64,000 bases of DNA from Acidobacteriota bacterium (GTDB lineage Bacteria; Acidobacteriota; Vicinamibacteria; Vicinamibacterales; UBA2999), in the NCBI GenBank assembly GCA_018000455.1, contig JAGNJW010000018.1, positions 1 to 64,000 of the forward strand, given 5' to 3'. The position numbers and the translations under genes were made by a program. Below are positions 17,682-30,391 of the stretch, one piece after another (positions within the stretch are counted from its first letter, which is position 1; every line of letters starts with the position of its first letter). The notes beneath the pieces were generated by a model that saw only the letters and a list, made by a program, of their open reading frames with translations, was not told the DNA's origin and did no database searches.

Positions 17682-20546
17682 CTACGTGCGGGCCACGGGA
17701 CGACGACGTCCGTCGAGCACGCGGCGCACGGCCTTGTCGAAGCGTTCCTGCAAGGGCTTGCGCACGTCGGGCGACACCGGGCCGAGCCTGAGCCAGGCCG
17801 ACTGCGCGCTGCGCAGCTCCTGATCGGCTGCCCGCTGACGCGCCTCTTCGGCCTGCCGTGCCGCGCCGGCGCCCATGGTGTTGGCGGCCAGCGCTTCACG
17901 CCACTGCCTGGCGAGCAGCTCCGCCGGTGACAGCGTGGCGGTCGACTTGGCTGCCCCGCCGTCGTTCGGCGCCAGGGCCTCCACCTTCGCGCACAGCTTC
18001 TCCATGCGCTTGGCGGTCACGGTGGGATCGAGTTCGCCGCCGGTGAAGGCGTCGGGCCAGCGGGTGACGAGCGACAGCAGCGCCGCATTGACGCGTTCGG
18101 CCAGCGGCGTCAGCACATGCCGCGGCAACTCCGGCCCCTGCAGCCAGCGCGCCCGCGACGCCTGCACCTTGTTGTAGAGGTCGTCGGGCATCGCCGCGCC
18201 GTCTTCCGGCACCAGCGCCTCGATCTCGGCGACGGCGGTATCGCGGTCGACGAACTTCGTCTGGATGGCTTCCTGGTCGCGGTTCTTGAAACGCTCGAAG
18301 AACAGATCGCAGGCGGCGCGGAACTTCTCCCACACCTGGTCGGACTTGCTCTTCTTGACCGGACCAACCGTCTTCCACTCCACCTGTAACGCCTTGAGCC
18401 GCGAAGCCGCCTGGTCCCAGTTGGTCGACTGCGCGAGCTGTTCGGCCTCGGCGATCAGGGCTTCCTTCTTCGCCAGGTTCTCACCCCAGTCGTTCTTGCG
18501 CTGCTTCATGTCGGCCTGCCGGCGCGTGAAGAACGCGTCGCAGGCCTTGCGGAACCGCTCCCAGATCGCCTTCTCGCGGCCGCGCGTAACCGGGCCAATG
18601 GCCTTCCATTCGGCCTGCAGCGCCTTCATGGACTCGGCCGTGCGCACCCAGTCGGTCGAATTCGACAACGCCTCAGCCTGGTCGCAGAGCGCCTCCTTCT
18701 TCTTGAGCGCCTCCTGCCGGTCGGCGGCCTGCTGCGCGAAGAAGTCCTTGCACTTGTCGTAGACCTGCGACTGCGCGGCCTTGAAGCGGGTCCACAGCGC
18801 CTCGCCCTGCGAGCGCGGGGCGGCCGCGACCGGCTTCCACTTCTCCTGCAGCTGCCGCATTTCCTCGGCCGCCTTGGCCGGATCGGTGTCGGCCTGCGGG
18901 ATGAGGGCTTCCATCTTGCCGCACAGCTCTTCCTGCACCTGGACGTTGGCCCAGCGCTTCCACTCCTCGGCGTTGCGCAGCTCGTCGAGCCGCGGCTGCA
19001 CGGCGGCGCGCACGGCCGAGAGACGCACCGTCAGGTCTTCGCGATCCTGCGGCGCCGGCAGCGGGCCCATCGTGCCCACCAGCAGCTTGACGTCCTTGAC
19101 GACCGCGTCGGCGTCCTTGAGCGAGAGGGTCTCGGCGGCCGCCCGCGCCTCGAGCGCCTGCACGGCGGCCTGCAACCGCTGCAGGTTCTCCTGCTGTTGC
19201 TGCTGCTTGCCCTCGCGAACGGTGGCTTCGCGCGCCTCGAAGGCCGCCGCCGCCGCCTGGAAACGCTCGTGCAGCGCGGAATCGACCTCGCCGGCGCGCT
19301 GAATCGCCTGCCATTTGCGCCGCAGAGCCTGCCACTGCCCGCGCACGACGGCGTAGTCTTCGGCGACCAGCTTCTCGACCTCGTCGACCACAGCCGGCGC
19401 CTGCGCACGCAGTTCGCGCGCCTGTTCCACCTGTTCGTGCCGCCGCTCGGCGGCCTTGCCGGCGTCGTCGAAACGACGCTGCAGATCGGCGGCCCAGGCG
19501 TCGGGCATCGGCGCCAGGGCGGCCCAGGCGGCGCGGGCTTCTTCGAGCGCGGCCGGCAGTCCGTCGACCGGCAGCGCCTCGACCGTCTCGCACCAGCGCA
19601 CCCGCTCGGCCTGCTCGTGACGCAGGGCGGCGGCCGCCTTCGCGGCCTGGGTGCGTGCCGCCTCGTCGGCGGCCAGTGCCGCGCGCACCCGGTCGGACAG
19701 CGTCTCGAACTCGCCGACGATCGACGGCTCGATGTCGGCGTCGGCGTTCAACTCGACCCACGCCACGCGGGCCGCGGCATAACCGTCGCGGACGGCCGCC
19801 AGGTCCAAGGTACTGCCGAGCGACTCCATCTGGCGGCAGAGATCGCGCGCCGTCTGCTGTTCAGTCTCGCGATACTGCGGCGTAGGAGGCGCCACGGTGT
19901 CGACCGGCGGGGCGGTCATCGCGGTGGCGAGCGCCTTGGCACGCTTGGCCACGGCCCGCGATTTCGCGCGCTGGGCGATGGTGCCCAACTGCTCGGCCGT
20001 GAGCCCAGACAGCCGGTCGAAGGCGGCGACGGCGGCCTCGGCATGCTCGCCGTTGACGGCGACGGCTTCGAGTTCACCGGCATCCGACAGACGCTCCAGC
20101 GCGAGCAGGCGAGTGCTGGCGTCGACCGCGTGCCGGGCGATGCCGCCGAGCAGTTTCGCGTCGCTCAGCTCCGCCACCGCCGCGTGCCGGGCGGGCTCGG
20201 GCGCGGTCGAACGCGCCAGGATCGCCAGATCCTTGGTGCGGCCGAGGGCGCCGAGAACGCGCACCGCGGCTGCGCCGCCCGGCTCGCCGGCGACGGCCAC
20301 GATCCGCTGCACGGCGGCGTCGCGGACCCCGGTGTCGCTGTCGTTGCGCGTCACCGCGGCCAGCACGTCGGCGTCCGCCAGCTGGCCGACGGCCGCCCGG
20401 CGCACGCGCGCATCAGTGTCTTCAGTGACCACCTGAACAAGCGCGTCGGTCTCCGAGGCGTCAAGAGCCTGCACGGCCTCCAGACGGACCATCGGATCGC
20501 CGTGCTTCCAGCGGGCCTGCGGGCGGAGTTTGTCGAGAATACCCAT
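17682..20546 (-). CDS. HEAT-repeat / DUF349 protein
   Basis: 954 residues, probably cytosolic, with no signal peptide or membrane helix. Residues 1 to about 210 are HEAT-like helical repeats (HGDPMVRLEAVQALDASETDALV and following). The rest is mainly coiled helices with several DUF349 units, most clearly in the C-terminal half: LQAEWKAIGPVTRGREKAIWERFRKACDAFF and LQVEWKTVGPVKKSKSDQVWEKFRAACDLFF. The glutamine-rich segment GKQQQQQENLQ is near residue 445. Proteins with DUF349 repeats have no settled biochemical role. A TATA-like box (CATATA) lies just upstream of the ATG. It is divergent from the ArsR/methyltransferase-metH operon. Confidence 0.85.
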   Translation of the reverse strand: MGILDKLRPQARWKHGDPMVRLEAVQALDASETDALVQVVTEDTDARVRRAAVGQLADADVLAAVTRNDSDTGVRDAAVQRIVAVAGEPGGAAAVRVLGALGRTKDLAILARSTAPEPARHAAVAELSDAKLLGGIARHAVDASTRLLALERLSDAGELEAVAVNGEHAEAAVAAFDRLSGLTAEQLGTIAQRAKSRAVAKRAKALATAMTAPPVDTVAPPTPQYRETEQQTARDLCRQMESLGSTLDLAAVRDGYAAARVAWVELNADADIEPSIVGEFETLSDRVRAALAADEAARTQAAKAAAALRHEQAERVRWCETVEALPVDGLPAALEEARAAWAALAPMPDAWAADLQRRFDDAGKAAERRHEQVEQARELRAQAPAVVDEVEKLVAEDYAVVRGQWQALRRKWQAIQRAGEVDSALHERFQAAAAAFEAREATVREGKQQQQQENLQRLQAAVQALEARAAAETLSLKDADAVVKDVKLLVGTMGPLPAPQDREDLTVRLSAVRAAVQPRLDELRNAEEWKRWANVQVQEELCGKMEALIPQADTDPAKAAEEMRQLQEKWKPVAAAPRSQGEALWTRFKAAQSQVYDKCKDFFAQQAADRQEALKKKEALCDQAEALSNSTDWVRTAESMKALQAEWKAIGPVTRGREKAIWERFRKACDAFFTRRQADMKQRKNDWGENLAKKEALIAEAEQLAQSTNWDQAASRLKALQVEWKTVGPVKKSKSDQVWEKFRAACDLFFERFKNRDQEAIQTKFVDRDTAVAEIEALVPEDGAAMPDDLYNKVQASRARWLQGPELPRHVLTPLAERVNAALLSLVTRWPDAFTGGELDPTVTAKRMEKLCAKVEALAPNDGGAAKSTATLSPAELLARQWREALAANTMGAGAARQAEEARQRAADQELRSAQSAWLRLGPVSPDVRKPLQERFDKAVRRVLDGRRRPVART

Positions 20547-20722
20547 GCGTATATGTCCGGCCGGTCTCGGTCACAGTGACGGGCACGGAGCCCCCTAGTC
20601 TACTTCACCGGTCGGCCACTGGTCTCCGGCCATTCGAGCGCAGCGGCGCCCGAGGCCGCCGCCCGGACGTCGGTCTGCCAGGTCCGCGGCCCTGGCCCCG
20701 CTTGGGATGCGGACCCCGTCTG

Positions 20723-20754
20723 TCATATCATTAATTGTGGATTCGTCGATATGA
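20723..20754. promoter_or_regulatory. Putative operator of the ArsR/methyltransferase-metH operon
   Basis: TCATATC (20723-20729) and GATATGA (20748-20754) form a perfect 7-base inverted repeat with 18 bases between. The right arm overlaps the ATG at 20751 and the AT-rich interior includes ATTAAT. The position over the start codon parallels the palindrome at 4218-4241, although the sequences differ, so the two paralogous regulators may recognise different sites. Confidence 0.5.
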
Positions 20755-21754
20755 TTGAAGCCTCCGCCCTCTTTCGCGTGCTCGGCGATCCGGCCCGGCT
20801 GCGCCTGCTGCGCGCCCTGTCGGTCGATCGCTTCAACGTCACCGAGCTGACGGGCATTCTGGGCCTGGCGCAGTCGGGCGTGTCGCGCCACCTCGGCCTG
20901 CTGAAGGACGCCGGCCTGGTCAACGAAGACCGCGACGGCATCTACGTCTACTACCGCCTCGCCCGGGCCAACGGCACCGACTCGCCGCTCTGGCAGCTGC
21001 TCGACGGCGAGTTCACGCGGGCCGCGGCCATTCCCGATGTGCGCGCCGACGACACCCGCATCCAGGAAGTGCGGCGGCTGCGCCGCGAAAACTTCGACCA
21101 GCACGCCGGCGCCGACACGCGCGACGGACGGCAACTGGTGCCGGGGCGCAGCTGGGCGGCGTGGTCGCGCGCACTCGGCCTGCTCCTGCCACCGCTCGAC
21201 GTCGTCGACATCGGCTGCGGCGAGGGTTACCTGACGATCGAGGCCGCGCGATGGGCCCGGCGGGTCGTCGGCGTCGACCGGTCGCCCGCCGTGCTGGCGC
21301 GGGCGCGGCTGCTGGCTGAACGCCGGCGCGTCGCCAACATCGTCTGGAAGCGCGGCGAAATCGAACGCGTGCCGGCGGCCGACGCCTCATTCGACGTGGC
21401 GCTGCTGTCGCAGACACTGCACCATGCCGCCGATCCCGGCCGCGCCCTCCACGAGGCCGCGCGGGTGTTGCGGCCCGGCGGTCGCGTCATCATCCTCGAC
21501 CTCCGCACCCACGACGAATCGTGGGTGCGCCACAAGCTCGGCGACCGTTGGCAGGGGTTCGACGACCAGACGCTCTCGACCTGGCTTTCCGCCGCCGGCC
21601 TGGTGGCGCCGCGCGTTCAGGTGGGTGCGCGAGGCGCTGGCGATCCGTTCGTCGTGCTGGTCGCCGGCGCCTCCAAACCCGACGCGATCCCCCTTTCCGC
21701 TCCCCGCCCCGCCCGTCGCGGCCAGCGGGCGCGCGGGACTGCTCAGGACCCTCG

Positions 21755-21758
<4 letters not shown>
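20751..21758 (+). CDS. ArsR-family regulator fused to a SAM-dependent methyltransferase fold (SahR-like), metH-linked
   Basis: 335 residues. The N-terminal winged helix spans about residues 5-70 ([13 protein letters not shown], recognition helix [19 protein letters not shown]). The C-terminal methyltransferase fold begins near residue 135, with SAM motif [11 protein letters not shown] at 151-161, VVGVDRS, and the post-motif [17 protein letters not shown]. Architecture and domain order match the regulator at 3251-4219, but the two are quite diverged. Its TGA overlaps the metH ATG (ATGA, 21755-21758), a tight coupling that points to control of methionine synthase. In Proteobacteria the SahR repressor of this architecture releases DNA when SAH rises; the same mechanism is inferred here. 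Methyltransferase activity remains an alternative. Confidence 0.88.
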
Positions 21759-25501
<3,743 letters not shown>

Positions 25502-25533
25502 GGCGTGCGGGCGTCTAACCGTTCCGGGGCACT

Positions 25534-26709
25534 CTAGGAGTGCACCGGGGTGCCCGGCGGGAGCACCCTCGGTTCGACCGTCAGAAAGTAGGGCACGGTC
25601 AGCAACGCCAGGGCGGCCGCCGCGCCGAAGGCGCTGCGATAGCCGTAGTGCTGCACGAGCCAGCCGAGCACCATCGACCCGGTGCCGATGCCGGTGTCGA
25701 AGGCCGCGATGATGCTGCCGAAGGCGGCGCCGCGGCGCTCGGGCGCTACGTGACGCATCACGTGGCCGAGGAAGAGCGGATACGCCGAGCCGAAGCCGGT
25801 GCCGAAGACGAGCGCCGAGACGACGAACATCGCGCGGCTGCCACCCACCGAGAGCAGTGCGAACCCGGCGACGACCAGGGCCAGGCACGGCACGAGCACT
25901 TTCTTGTGGCCAATGCGATCGCCGAGTCGCGCCACGTACGGCCGCGTGACGAGAATGGCCACCGAGAAGACCGTGAAGTAGAGGGAGACGGGATGCACGC
26001 CCGACGCTTCGCTGTACATCGCGACGAAGCTCGTGATGCCGCCGTAGCCGAACGAATACAGGAACATCGTGATCGAGAGCGCCAGCACTTTCCACTCGAC
26101 GAGCGCCGACCACGACCAGGCGGCCACCTCGGTCTGGCGCGGCTCGTCCTTCGGCAACATGGTCCAGGCAATGACCAGCATCAGCACACTGAGGGCCGCG
26201 GCCTCGAGGCACAGCACACGCCAGCCGCCGCGACCGTAGACCCACAGTCCGATGGCCGGCGCCATCGACACGGCGAAGATCGTCGACATGCCCCAGTAGC
26301 TCAGGCCCTCGGCGCGGCGGCTCGGCGGCACGATATCGGTCACATAGGAGGCGGCGGCCACGAGCAGTCCCGACCAGAACAGGCCGTGCGCGATGGCCAG
26401 GGCCAGCATCGCCTCGTAGCGCGGCAGCACGGCATACACCAGCGAGAAGCACGCGATGGCGGCGCTCGACACGATGAGCACGCGGCGCTTGCCGATCCGG
26501 TCGACGATGCCGCCCGTGATGGGGCCGGTCGCCGCCGACGAATAGGTGAGGAAGCCCAGGAACAACCCGGCCGCGACGGCGCTGCCGCCAAGGTCGCGGA
26601 TGCGGAAGGGTGCCGTCGGCAGCAGTTGGAAGGCCGACAGGAAGACCACGAAGTTGAAGCCGCACATCACGAAGAAGCGGGGTGTGAAGAGGCGGTCCGG
26701 CGCGGCCAT
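25534..26709 (-). CDS. MFS transporter
   Basis: 391 residues from the ATG at 26709 (MAAPDRLFTPRFFVMCGF). About twelve hydrophobic helices, with the MFS loop signature after helix 2 (GGIVDRIGKRRVLIV) and its second-half counterpart (ARLGDRIGHKKVLVP). It resembles drug- or metabolite-efflux type carriers of about 400 residues; the substrate cannot be inferred. It starts 63 bases downstream of the quinone-reductase gene and is the likely end of a four-gene operon. It converges with metH; a short hairpin (25529-25543, GCACTC/GAGTGC) overlaps its stop codon. Confidence 0.9.
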   Translation of the reverse strand: MAAPDRLFTPRFFVMCGFNFVVFLSAFQLLPTAPFRIRDLGGSAVAAGLFLGFLTYSSAATGPITGGIVDRIGKRRVLIVSSAAIACFSLVYAVLPRYEAMLALAIAHGLFWSGLLVAAASYVTDIVPPSRRAEGLSYWGMSTIFAVSMAPAIGLWVYGRGGWRVLCLEAAALSVLMLVIAWTMLPKDEPRQTEVAAWSWSALVEWKVLALSITMFLYSFGYGGITSFVAMYSEASGVHPVSLYFTVFSVAILVTRPYVARLGDRIGHKKVLVPCLALVVAGFALLSVGGSRAMFVVSALVFGTGFGSAYPLFLGHVMRHVAPERRGAAFGSIIAAFDTGIGTGSMVLGWLVQHYGYRSAFGAAAALALLTVPYFLTVEPRVLPPGTPVHS

Positions 26710-26772
26710 GGCAGTCGACCAGTATAGCCGCGGCGGGCCGGGACATCGCAGCACCGCTGCCGCGACGGGTCG

Positions 26773-27768
26773 CTAGGCTGTGGCGTCGAGCACGATCTTG
26801 CCGATGTGCCGTCCTTCTTCCATCATGCGGTGCGCGTCGGCGGCCCGGGAGAGTGGCAGCACCGCGTGAATCACGGGCCGCACGGCGCCCGAGGCCAGCA
26901 GCGGCCACACCTGTTGCTCGAGGGCGCGGGCGAGCGCGCCTTTCTCGGCCACGCTACGTGGCCTGAGTGTCGAGCCGGTGATCGTCAGGCGGCGGCGCAT
27001 CACCTGCATCAGGTCGATCTCCGCCTTCGATGACTCGAGGAACGCGATCTGCACGAGCCGGCCATCGACGGCGAGCAGCGCCAGGTTCCTCCCGACGTAG
27101 TCACCACCGACCATGTCGAGGATGACGTCCACGCCGCCGCCGCCGGTCGCCGCCGTGAGGACGGCCACCCAGTCGTCGTCCCGGTAGTTGATGGCCCGCG
27201 CCGCGCCGAGTGCAACACAGGCGGCGCACTTCTCGGCCGAGCCTGCCGTGGCGAACACCGTGGCGCCGAAGGCCCGCCCGAGTTGGATGGCCGTCGTGCC
27301 GATGCCGCTCGACCCGCCGTGCACCAGCAGCGATTCACGGGGCTGGAGCCGCCCACGCTCGAAGACGTTGGTCCACACGGTGAAGAACGTTTCTGGGATC
27401 GCCGCCGCCTCGACCATCGAATGGCCAGGCGGCACGGGCAGACATTGCGCTGCCGGTGCCAGGCAGAACTCGGCGTATCCGCCGCCGGCGACCAGCGCGC
27501 ACACGGCGTCGCCCACCCGCCAGCGCGACACTGCGCCATCGGCGGTGGGAGCCACATCGGCGATCGTCCCGGCGACCTCGAGGCCCGGTACGTCCGACGC
27601 GCCGGGCGGCGGCGCGTACTTGCCGAGCCGCTGCAGGACGTCGGGCCTGTTCACGCCGGCGGCGGCCACGGCGATGAGGACGTCGCCGGCCGCCATGACG
27701 GGCCGGGGTCGGTCAACGAGACAGAGACCCGACGGCGGTCCGAAGGCGCCGATCGCAACCGCCCGCAC
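26773..27768 (-). CDS. Zinc-free NAD(P)H:quinone oxidoreductase (MDR superfamily)
   Basis: 331 residues from the GTG at 27768, preceded by a GAGG ribosome site and lying four bases after the upstream stop. An N-terminal GroES-like domain (GDVLIAVAAAGVNRPDVLQRLGKY) is followed by a Rossmann domain with SLLVHGGSSGIGTTAIQLGRAFGA. No zinc-ligand cysteine cluster is present, as in the QOR/PIG3 branch, which reduces quinones with NADPH. Expected length is about 325. It belongs to the operon with the L-threonine dehydrogenase-like gene, the lipoprotein and the MFS gene. Confidence 0.92.
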   Translation of the reverse strand: MRAVAIGAFGPPSGLCLVDRPRPVMAAGDVLIAVAAAGVNRPDVLQRLGKYAPPPGASDVPGLEVAGTIADVAPTADGAVSRWRVGDAVCALVAGGGYAEFCLAPAAQCLPVPPGHSMVEAAAIPETFFTVWTNVFERGRLQPRESLLVHGGSSGIGTTAIQLGRAFGATVFATAGSAEKCAACVALGAARAINYRDDDWVAVLTAATGGGGVDVILDMVGGDYVGRNLALLAVDGRLVQIAFLESSKAEIDLMQVMRRRLTITGSTLRPRSVAEKGALARALEQQVWPLLASGAVRPVIHAVLPLSRAADAHRMMEEGRHIGKIVLDATA

Positions 27769-27772
27769 GCCG

Positions 27773-29092
27773 TCAGTCCTCGAGATCCGAGGGCAGACGG
27801 GGCGACGAGAGCAGCTCGATGAAGACCTGCCACCGTTTCGCTGGGTCGTCGCCGGCTCTCTTCTCGACATAGGCCCGCGCCATGTCCTCGCCCAGGTTGT
27901 AGTTGATGACGTAGCTGCGGTAGGTATCGAAGAACTTCACCCGCTGGGCGGCCTGCGCCGGCGTGTTCATGGCAAAGCGCACGAGCCAGTCGGCCGCGCG
28001 CGCCGCGTCCATGCGGCCGTCGAGGTAACCGCGCGCGGCCTCGTTGCCGGCATACGTCAGTTGCTTCGAGAGCGCCAGCACGTCGTAGTACTCGTCGACC
28101 CTGGCAGGATCGAGACCCGCCAGGGGAAACAACGACTCGCGTTCGAAGGCCCGCCGCTCGGCATCACTGAAGGCCACCTGGATGCCGTAGTTGGCCGTGC
28201 CCTCGGCGATGAGCGATTGCGGAGAGAAGAGCGGGTAGACCGAGAACTCGACCCAGCCGCGATCCCGCACGAGATTCTTCTCGAGCAGCGTGTTGTAGAC
28301 ATGATGGCCCGGATAGCCCTCGTGACACGCCAGGTCGATCGCTCGATCGATGAACACCGGCAGGTCGGTGTTCACCTCGATGAGGCTCTTGAACCCTCCC
28401 TGGTACCAGTTGTAGGCGCTCCACGGCTTGTCGGTCACGTAGGAAACCGCGAACGCCTCGCCGGCCGGCAACGAGACGTGTGCCAGCGTGCGCCGCCGGC
28501 ACTCGGCAATCGCCGCCGTGAACACGGCGTCGAGCTTGCCCGGAGGAATCACGAACGCCTGCCGGAAGGCGCCGTAGCGTGCCGGCAGGTCGCCGTCGCC
28601 GCCAATCCTGGCGCCGATGGCGGCCAGCGCCGCCTCGAACGACGCCTCGGTGTTGCGCGGCGCCACGGCATCGTAGAGTTCGCGGGACTCCTCGTCGAAC
28701 GGATACCGTTTCCCCTGCAACATGCTGACGCGGGCCCGCAGCGCGTTCAGCTGGCGCGCCAGGTAGGCTCGACGCAGCCGGCGCATCTCGGCATCGGGTG
28801 CCGACGCCTCGAGCGCCGGCAACCGCCGCAGGTCCACTTCGAGCACCGCGGCCCGCTTGTTGATGTCGGCGAAGGTCCAGGCCGCCTGCTCCACCTCCTG
28901 GCGCAGCGTCGGCGGGCCGTAGTAGGCGTCGACGAAATTGGCATCGTGCTGGCCGAGCGCGAGCACGAGCCGCACGTAGGTCTCGGCCGCCGCGTGCTCG
29001 GACTCGGCCATCGGAATCGCAGTGCCCATGCAGCCTCCCAGGAGCGCTAAGAACGCGAGCAAGGCGAGGAGCATCAGTCGCGGTGCGTTCAT
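27773..29092 (-). CDS. Lipoprotein with HExxPGHH-type metallopeptidase motif (DUF885-like)
   Basis: 439 residues from the ATG at 29092, preceded by TGAGG. A hydrophobic leader ends in the lipobox LLGGC (Cys21), so the protein is probably lipid-anchored outside the inner membrane. The motif HEGYPGHH lies at residues 257-264, followed by SLIAEGTANYGIQVAF, a candidate third-ligand glutamate region. This pattern is typical of DUF885-like presumed zinc peptidases, mostly alpha-helical. Activity is not established for this branch. It is seven bases after the preceding dehydrogenase gene. Confidence 0.82.
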   Translation of the reverse strand: MNAPRLMLLALLAFLALLGGCMGTAIPMAESEHAAAETYVRLVLALGQHDANFVDAYYGPPTLRQEVEQAAWTFADINKRAAVLEVDLRRLPALEASAPDAEMRRLRRAYLARQLNALRARVSMLQGKRYPFDEESRELYDAVAPRNTEASFEAALAAIGARIGGDGDLPARYGAFRQAFVIPPGKLDAVFTAAIAECRRRTLAHVSLPAGEAFAVSYVTDKPWSAYNWYQGGFKSLIEVNTDLPVFIDRAIDLACHEGYPGHHVYNTLLEKNLVRDRGWVEFSVYPLFSPQSLIAEGTANYGIQVAFSDAERRAFERESLFPLAGLDPARVDEYYDVLALSKQLTYAGNEAARGYLDGRMDAARAADWLVRFAMNTPAQAAQRVKFFDTYRSYVINYNLGEDMARAYVEKRAGDDPAKRWQVFIELLSSPRLPSDLED

Positions 29093-29099
29093 CGGCGCC

Positions 29100-30122
29100 T
29101 CAGTTACGCGCATACCGAGCGAGAATCGTGGGAATCAGGTACTCGTCGAAGGCGCGCGCGAAGTCGTAGGCGGGGGCAAAGCCCCAGTCGCGCCGCGCCG
29201 CCCCATCATCGACGTCGGCGGGCCACGAATCCAGGATGCCCTGGCGTTTGAGGTCGGTCTTCCAGGTGATCTCGGCCACCGGGAAGGCGGCGTGCACGCG
29301 ATCGTAGATCTCGCCGGCCGACAGGCTGAACGCGCCCAGATTGTAGGTCGTGCGCGTCAGGGCGCTCAGCGGCGCCGCCGCCAGCGCCAGCAGCGCCGCG
29401 ACGCCGTCGGGCATCGCCATGAAGGGGATCCGGGTGTCGGGCCGGACGAAGCACTCATAGGGCTCGCCCCGGGCCGCGGCGTGGATCATCTCGGGCGCGT
29501 AGTCGCTCGTGCCGCCCGATGGCACGGTCAGCGCGCTGATGAGCCCCGGGAATCGCACCGCGCGGAAGTCCACACGGCCCGCCTGCGACTCGGCCGACAG
29601 CTGCTTGTAGTGGCGCGCGTAGTAGCGGCCGAGCTGCTCGCAATACAGCTTGTTGCAGCCATACATCGTCGTCGGGGTGGCGAACGCATCCTCGGTCACG
29701 CGGCCGGCGCGCGCTTTGGTGTCGAGGTCGGGAATGCCGTAGGCGGCAATCGACGAGGGGTAGACGAACATCACTGGCCGACCGTGCGACTCTGCCTCGC
29801 GTTGGGAGAACTCCAGCAGGCGCAGCGTGCCTTCGACGTTGACCTGGTGCGCCGTCATCGGCGTGAACTCGGAGCGTGTCGACAGCAGGGCCGCCAGGTG
29901 GAAGACCGTATCGACCTCGAACTCGGCCAGGATCCGTTCGAGGAGCGGCGCGTCGAGAATCGAGCCCGTGAACTCACGCTGTACCAGGCGGCCCAGCGCC
30001 GGCTCGAGCGGATTGAGGTCGAGCGTGACGACCGACTGACGTCCAGACTCCGTGATCGTCGCAATCAGGCCGTGACCGATTTCCCCGCCGGCGCCCGTGA
30101 TGAGCACCACTGGCTTGCGCAT
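29100..30122 (-). CDS. SDR-type L-threonine 3-dehydrogenase-like NAD-dependent epimerase/dehydratase
   Basis: 340 residues from the ATG at 30122, which has a strong GGGAGG ribosome site. The NAD motif is ITGAGGEIGHGLI near the N-terminus, and the catalytic Tyr-x-x-x-Lys is MYGCNKLYCEQL. The segment RFPGLISALTVPSGGTSDYAPEMI, followed by ECFVRPDTRIPFMAMPDGV, resembles the NAD-epimerase-like L-threonine dehydrogenases, which oxidise threonine to 2-amino-3-ketobutyrate. A sugar-nucleotide epimerase is the alternative, but the DTRIPFM segment favours the threonine enzyme. No 2-amino-3-ketobutyrate CoA ligase gene is adjacent. It is the first gene of a four-gene run. Confidence 0.85.
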   Translation of the reverse strand: MRKPVVLITGAGGEIGHGLIATITESGRQSVVTLDLNPLEPALGRLVQREFTGSILDAPLLERILAEFEVDTVFHLAALLSTRSEFTPMTAHQVNVEGTLRLLEFSQREAESHGRPVMFVYPSSIAAYGIPDLDTKARAGRVTEDAFATPTTMYGCNKLYCEQLGRYYARHYKQLSAESQAGRVDFRAVRFPGLISALTVPSGGTSDYAPEMIHAAARGEPYECFVRPDTRIPFMAMPDGVAALLALAAAPLSALTRTTYNLGAFSLSAGEIYDRVHAAFPVAEITWKTDLKRQGILDSWPADVDDGAARRDWGFAPAYDFARAFDEYLIPTILARYARN

Positions 30123-30217
30123 CGTGCCTCCCAACCCGCCGGCATTCTAGTCGGACGAAAACCGTCGAGGCCGCTGCGGCGAATCCAAAAATATGGACAT
30201 CGCCGCAAAAAACAAAC

Positions 30218-30246
30218 TTGTATCGAGGATGTGACATGCCTAGAAT
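30218..30246 (+). promoter_or_regulatory. Sigma-70-type promoter of the TonB-dependent receptor
   Basis: -35 TTGTAT (30218-30223), a 17-base spacer, and -10 TAGAAT (30241-30246). This is the best consensus promoter in the window. It predicts an mRNA leader of about 140 bases before the ATG at 30392. Confidence 0.65.
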
Positions 30247-30391
30247 ACGCGCCACCCCTCCTGACTTGCACATCTCGGCTTCGGCAAGGGGGCCAGGGCG
30301 ATCCGCGCGGCGTTGGCAGGTCTCGGCGTCGTGACGGCTGTCGAGCGCACGGACTAGGGCAACTCGCATCAGCTAGATGGAGGAGTACGGC

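Noticed and set aside
21521-21754. N-terminal extension of metH upstream of 21755
   Set aside because: The extension lies in another frame of the regulator gene; family similarity starts at the ATG of 21755 in an ATGA overlap.
25529-25543. Intrinsic terminator between metH and the MFS gene
   Set aside because: The hairpin has only six base pairs, overlaps a stop codon and has no T-run; mentioned with the MFS gene only.
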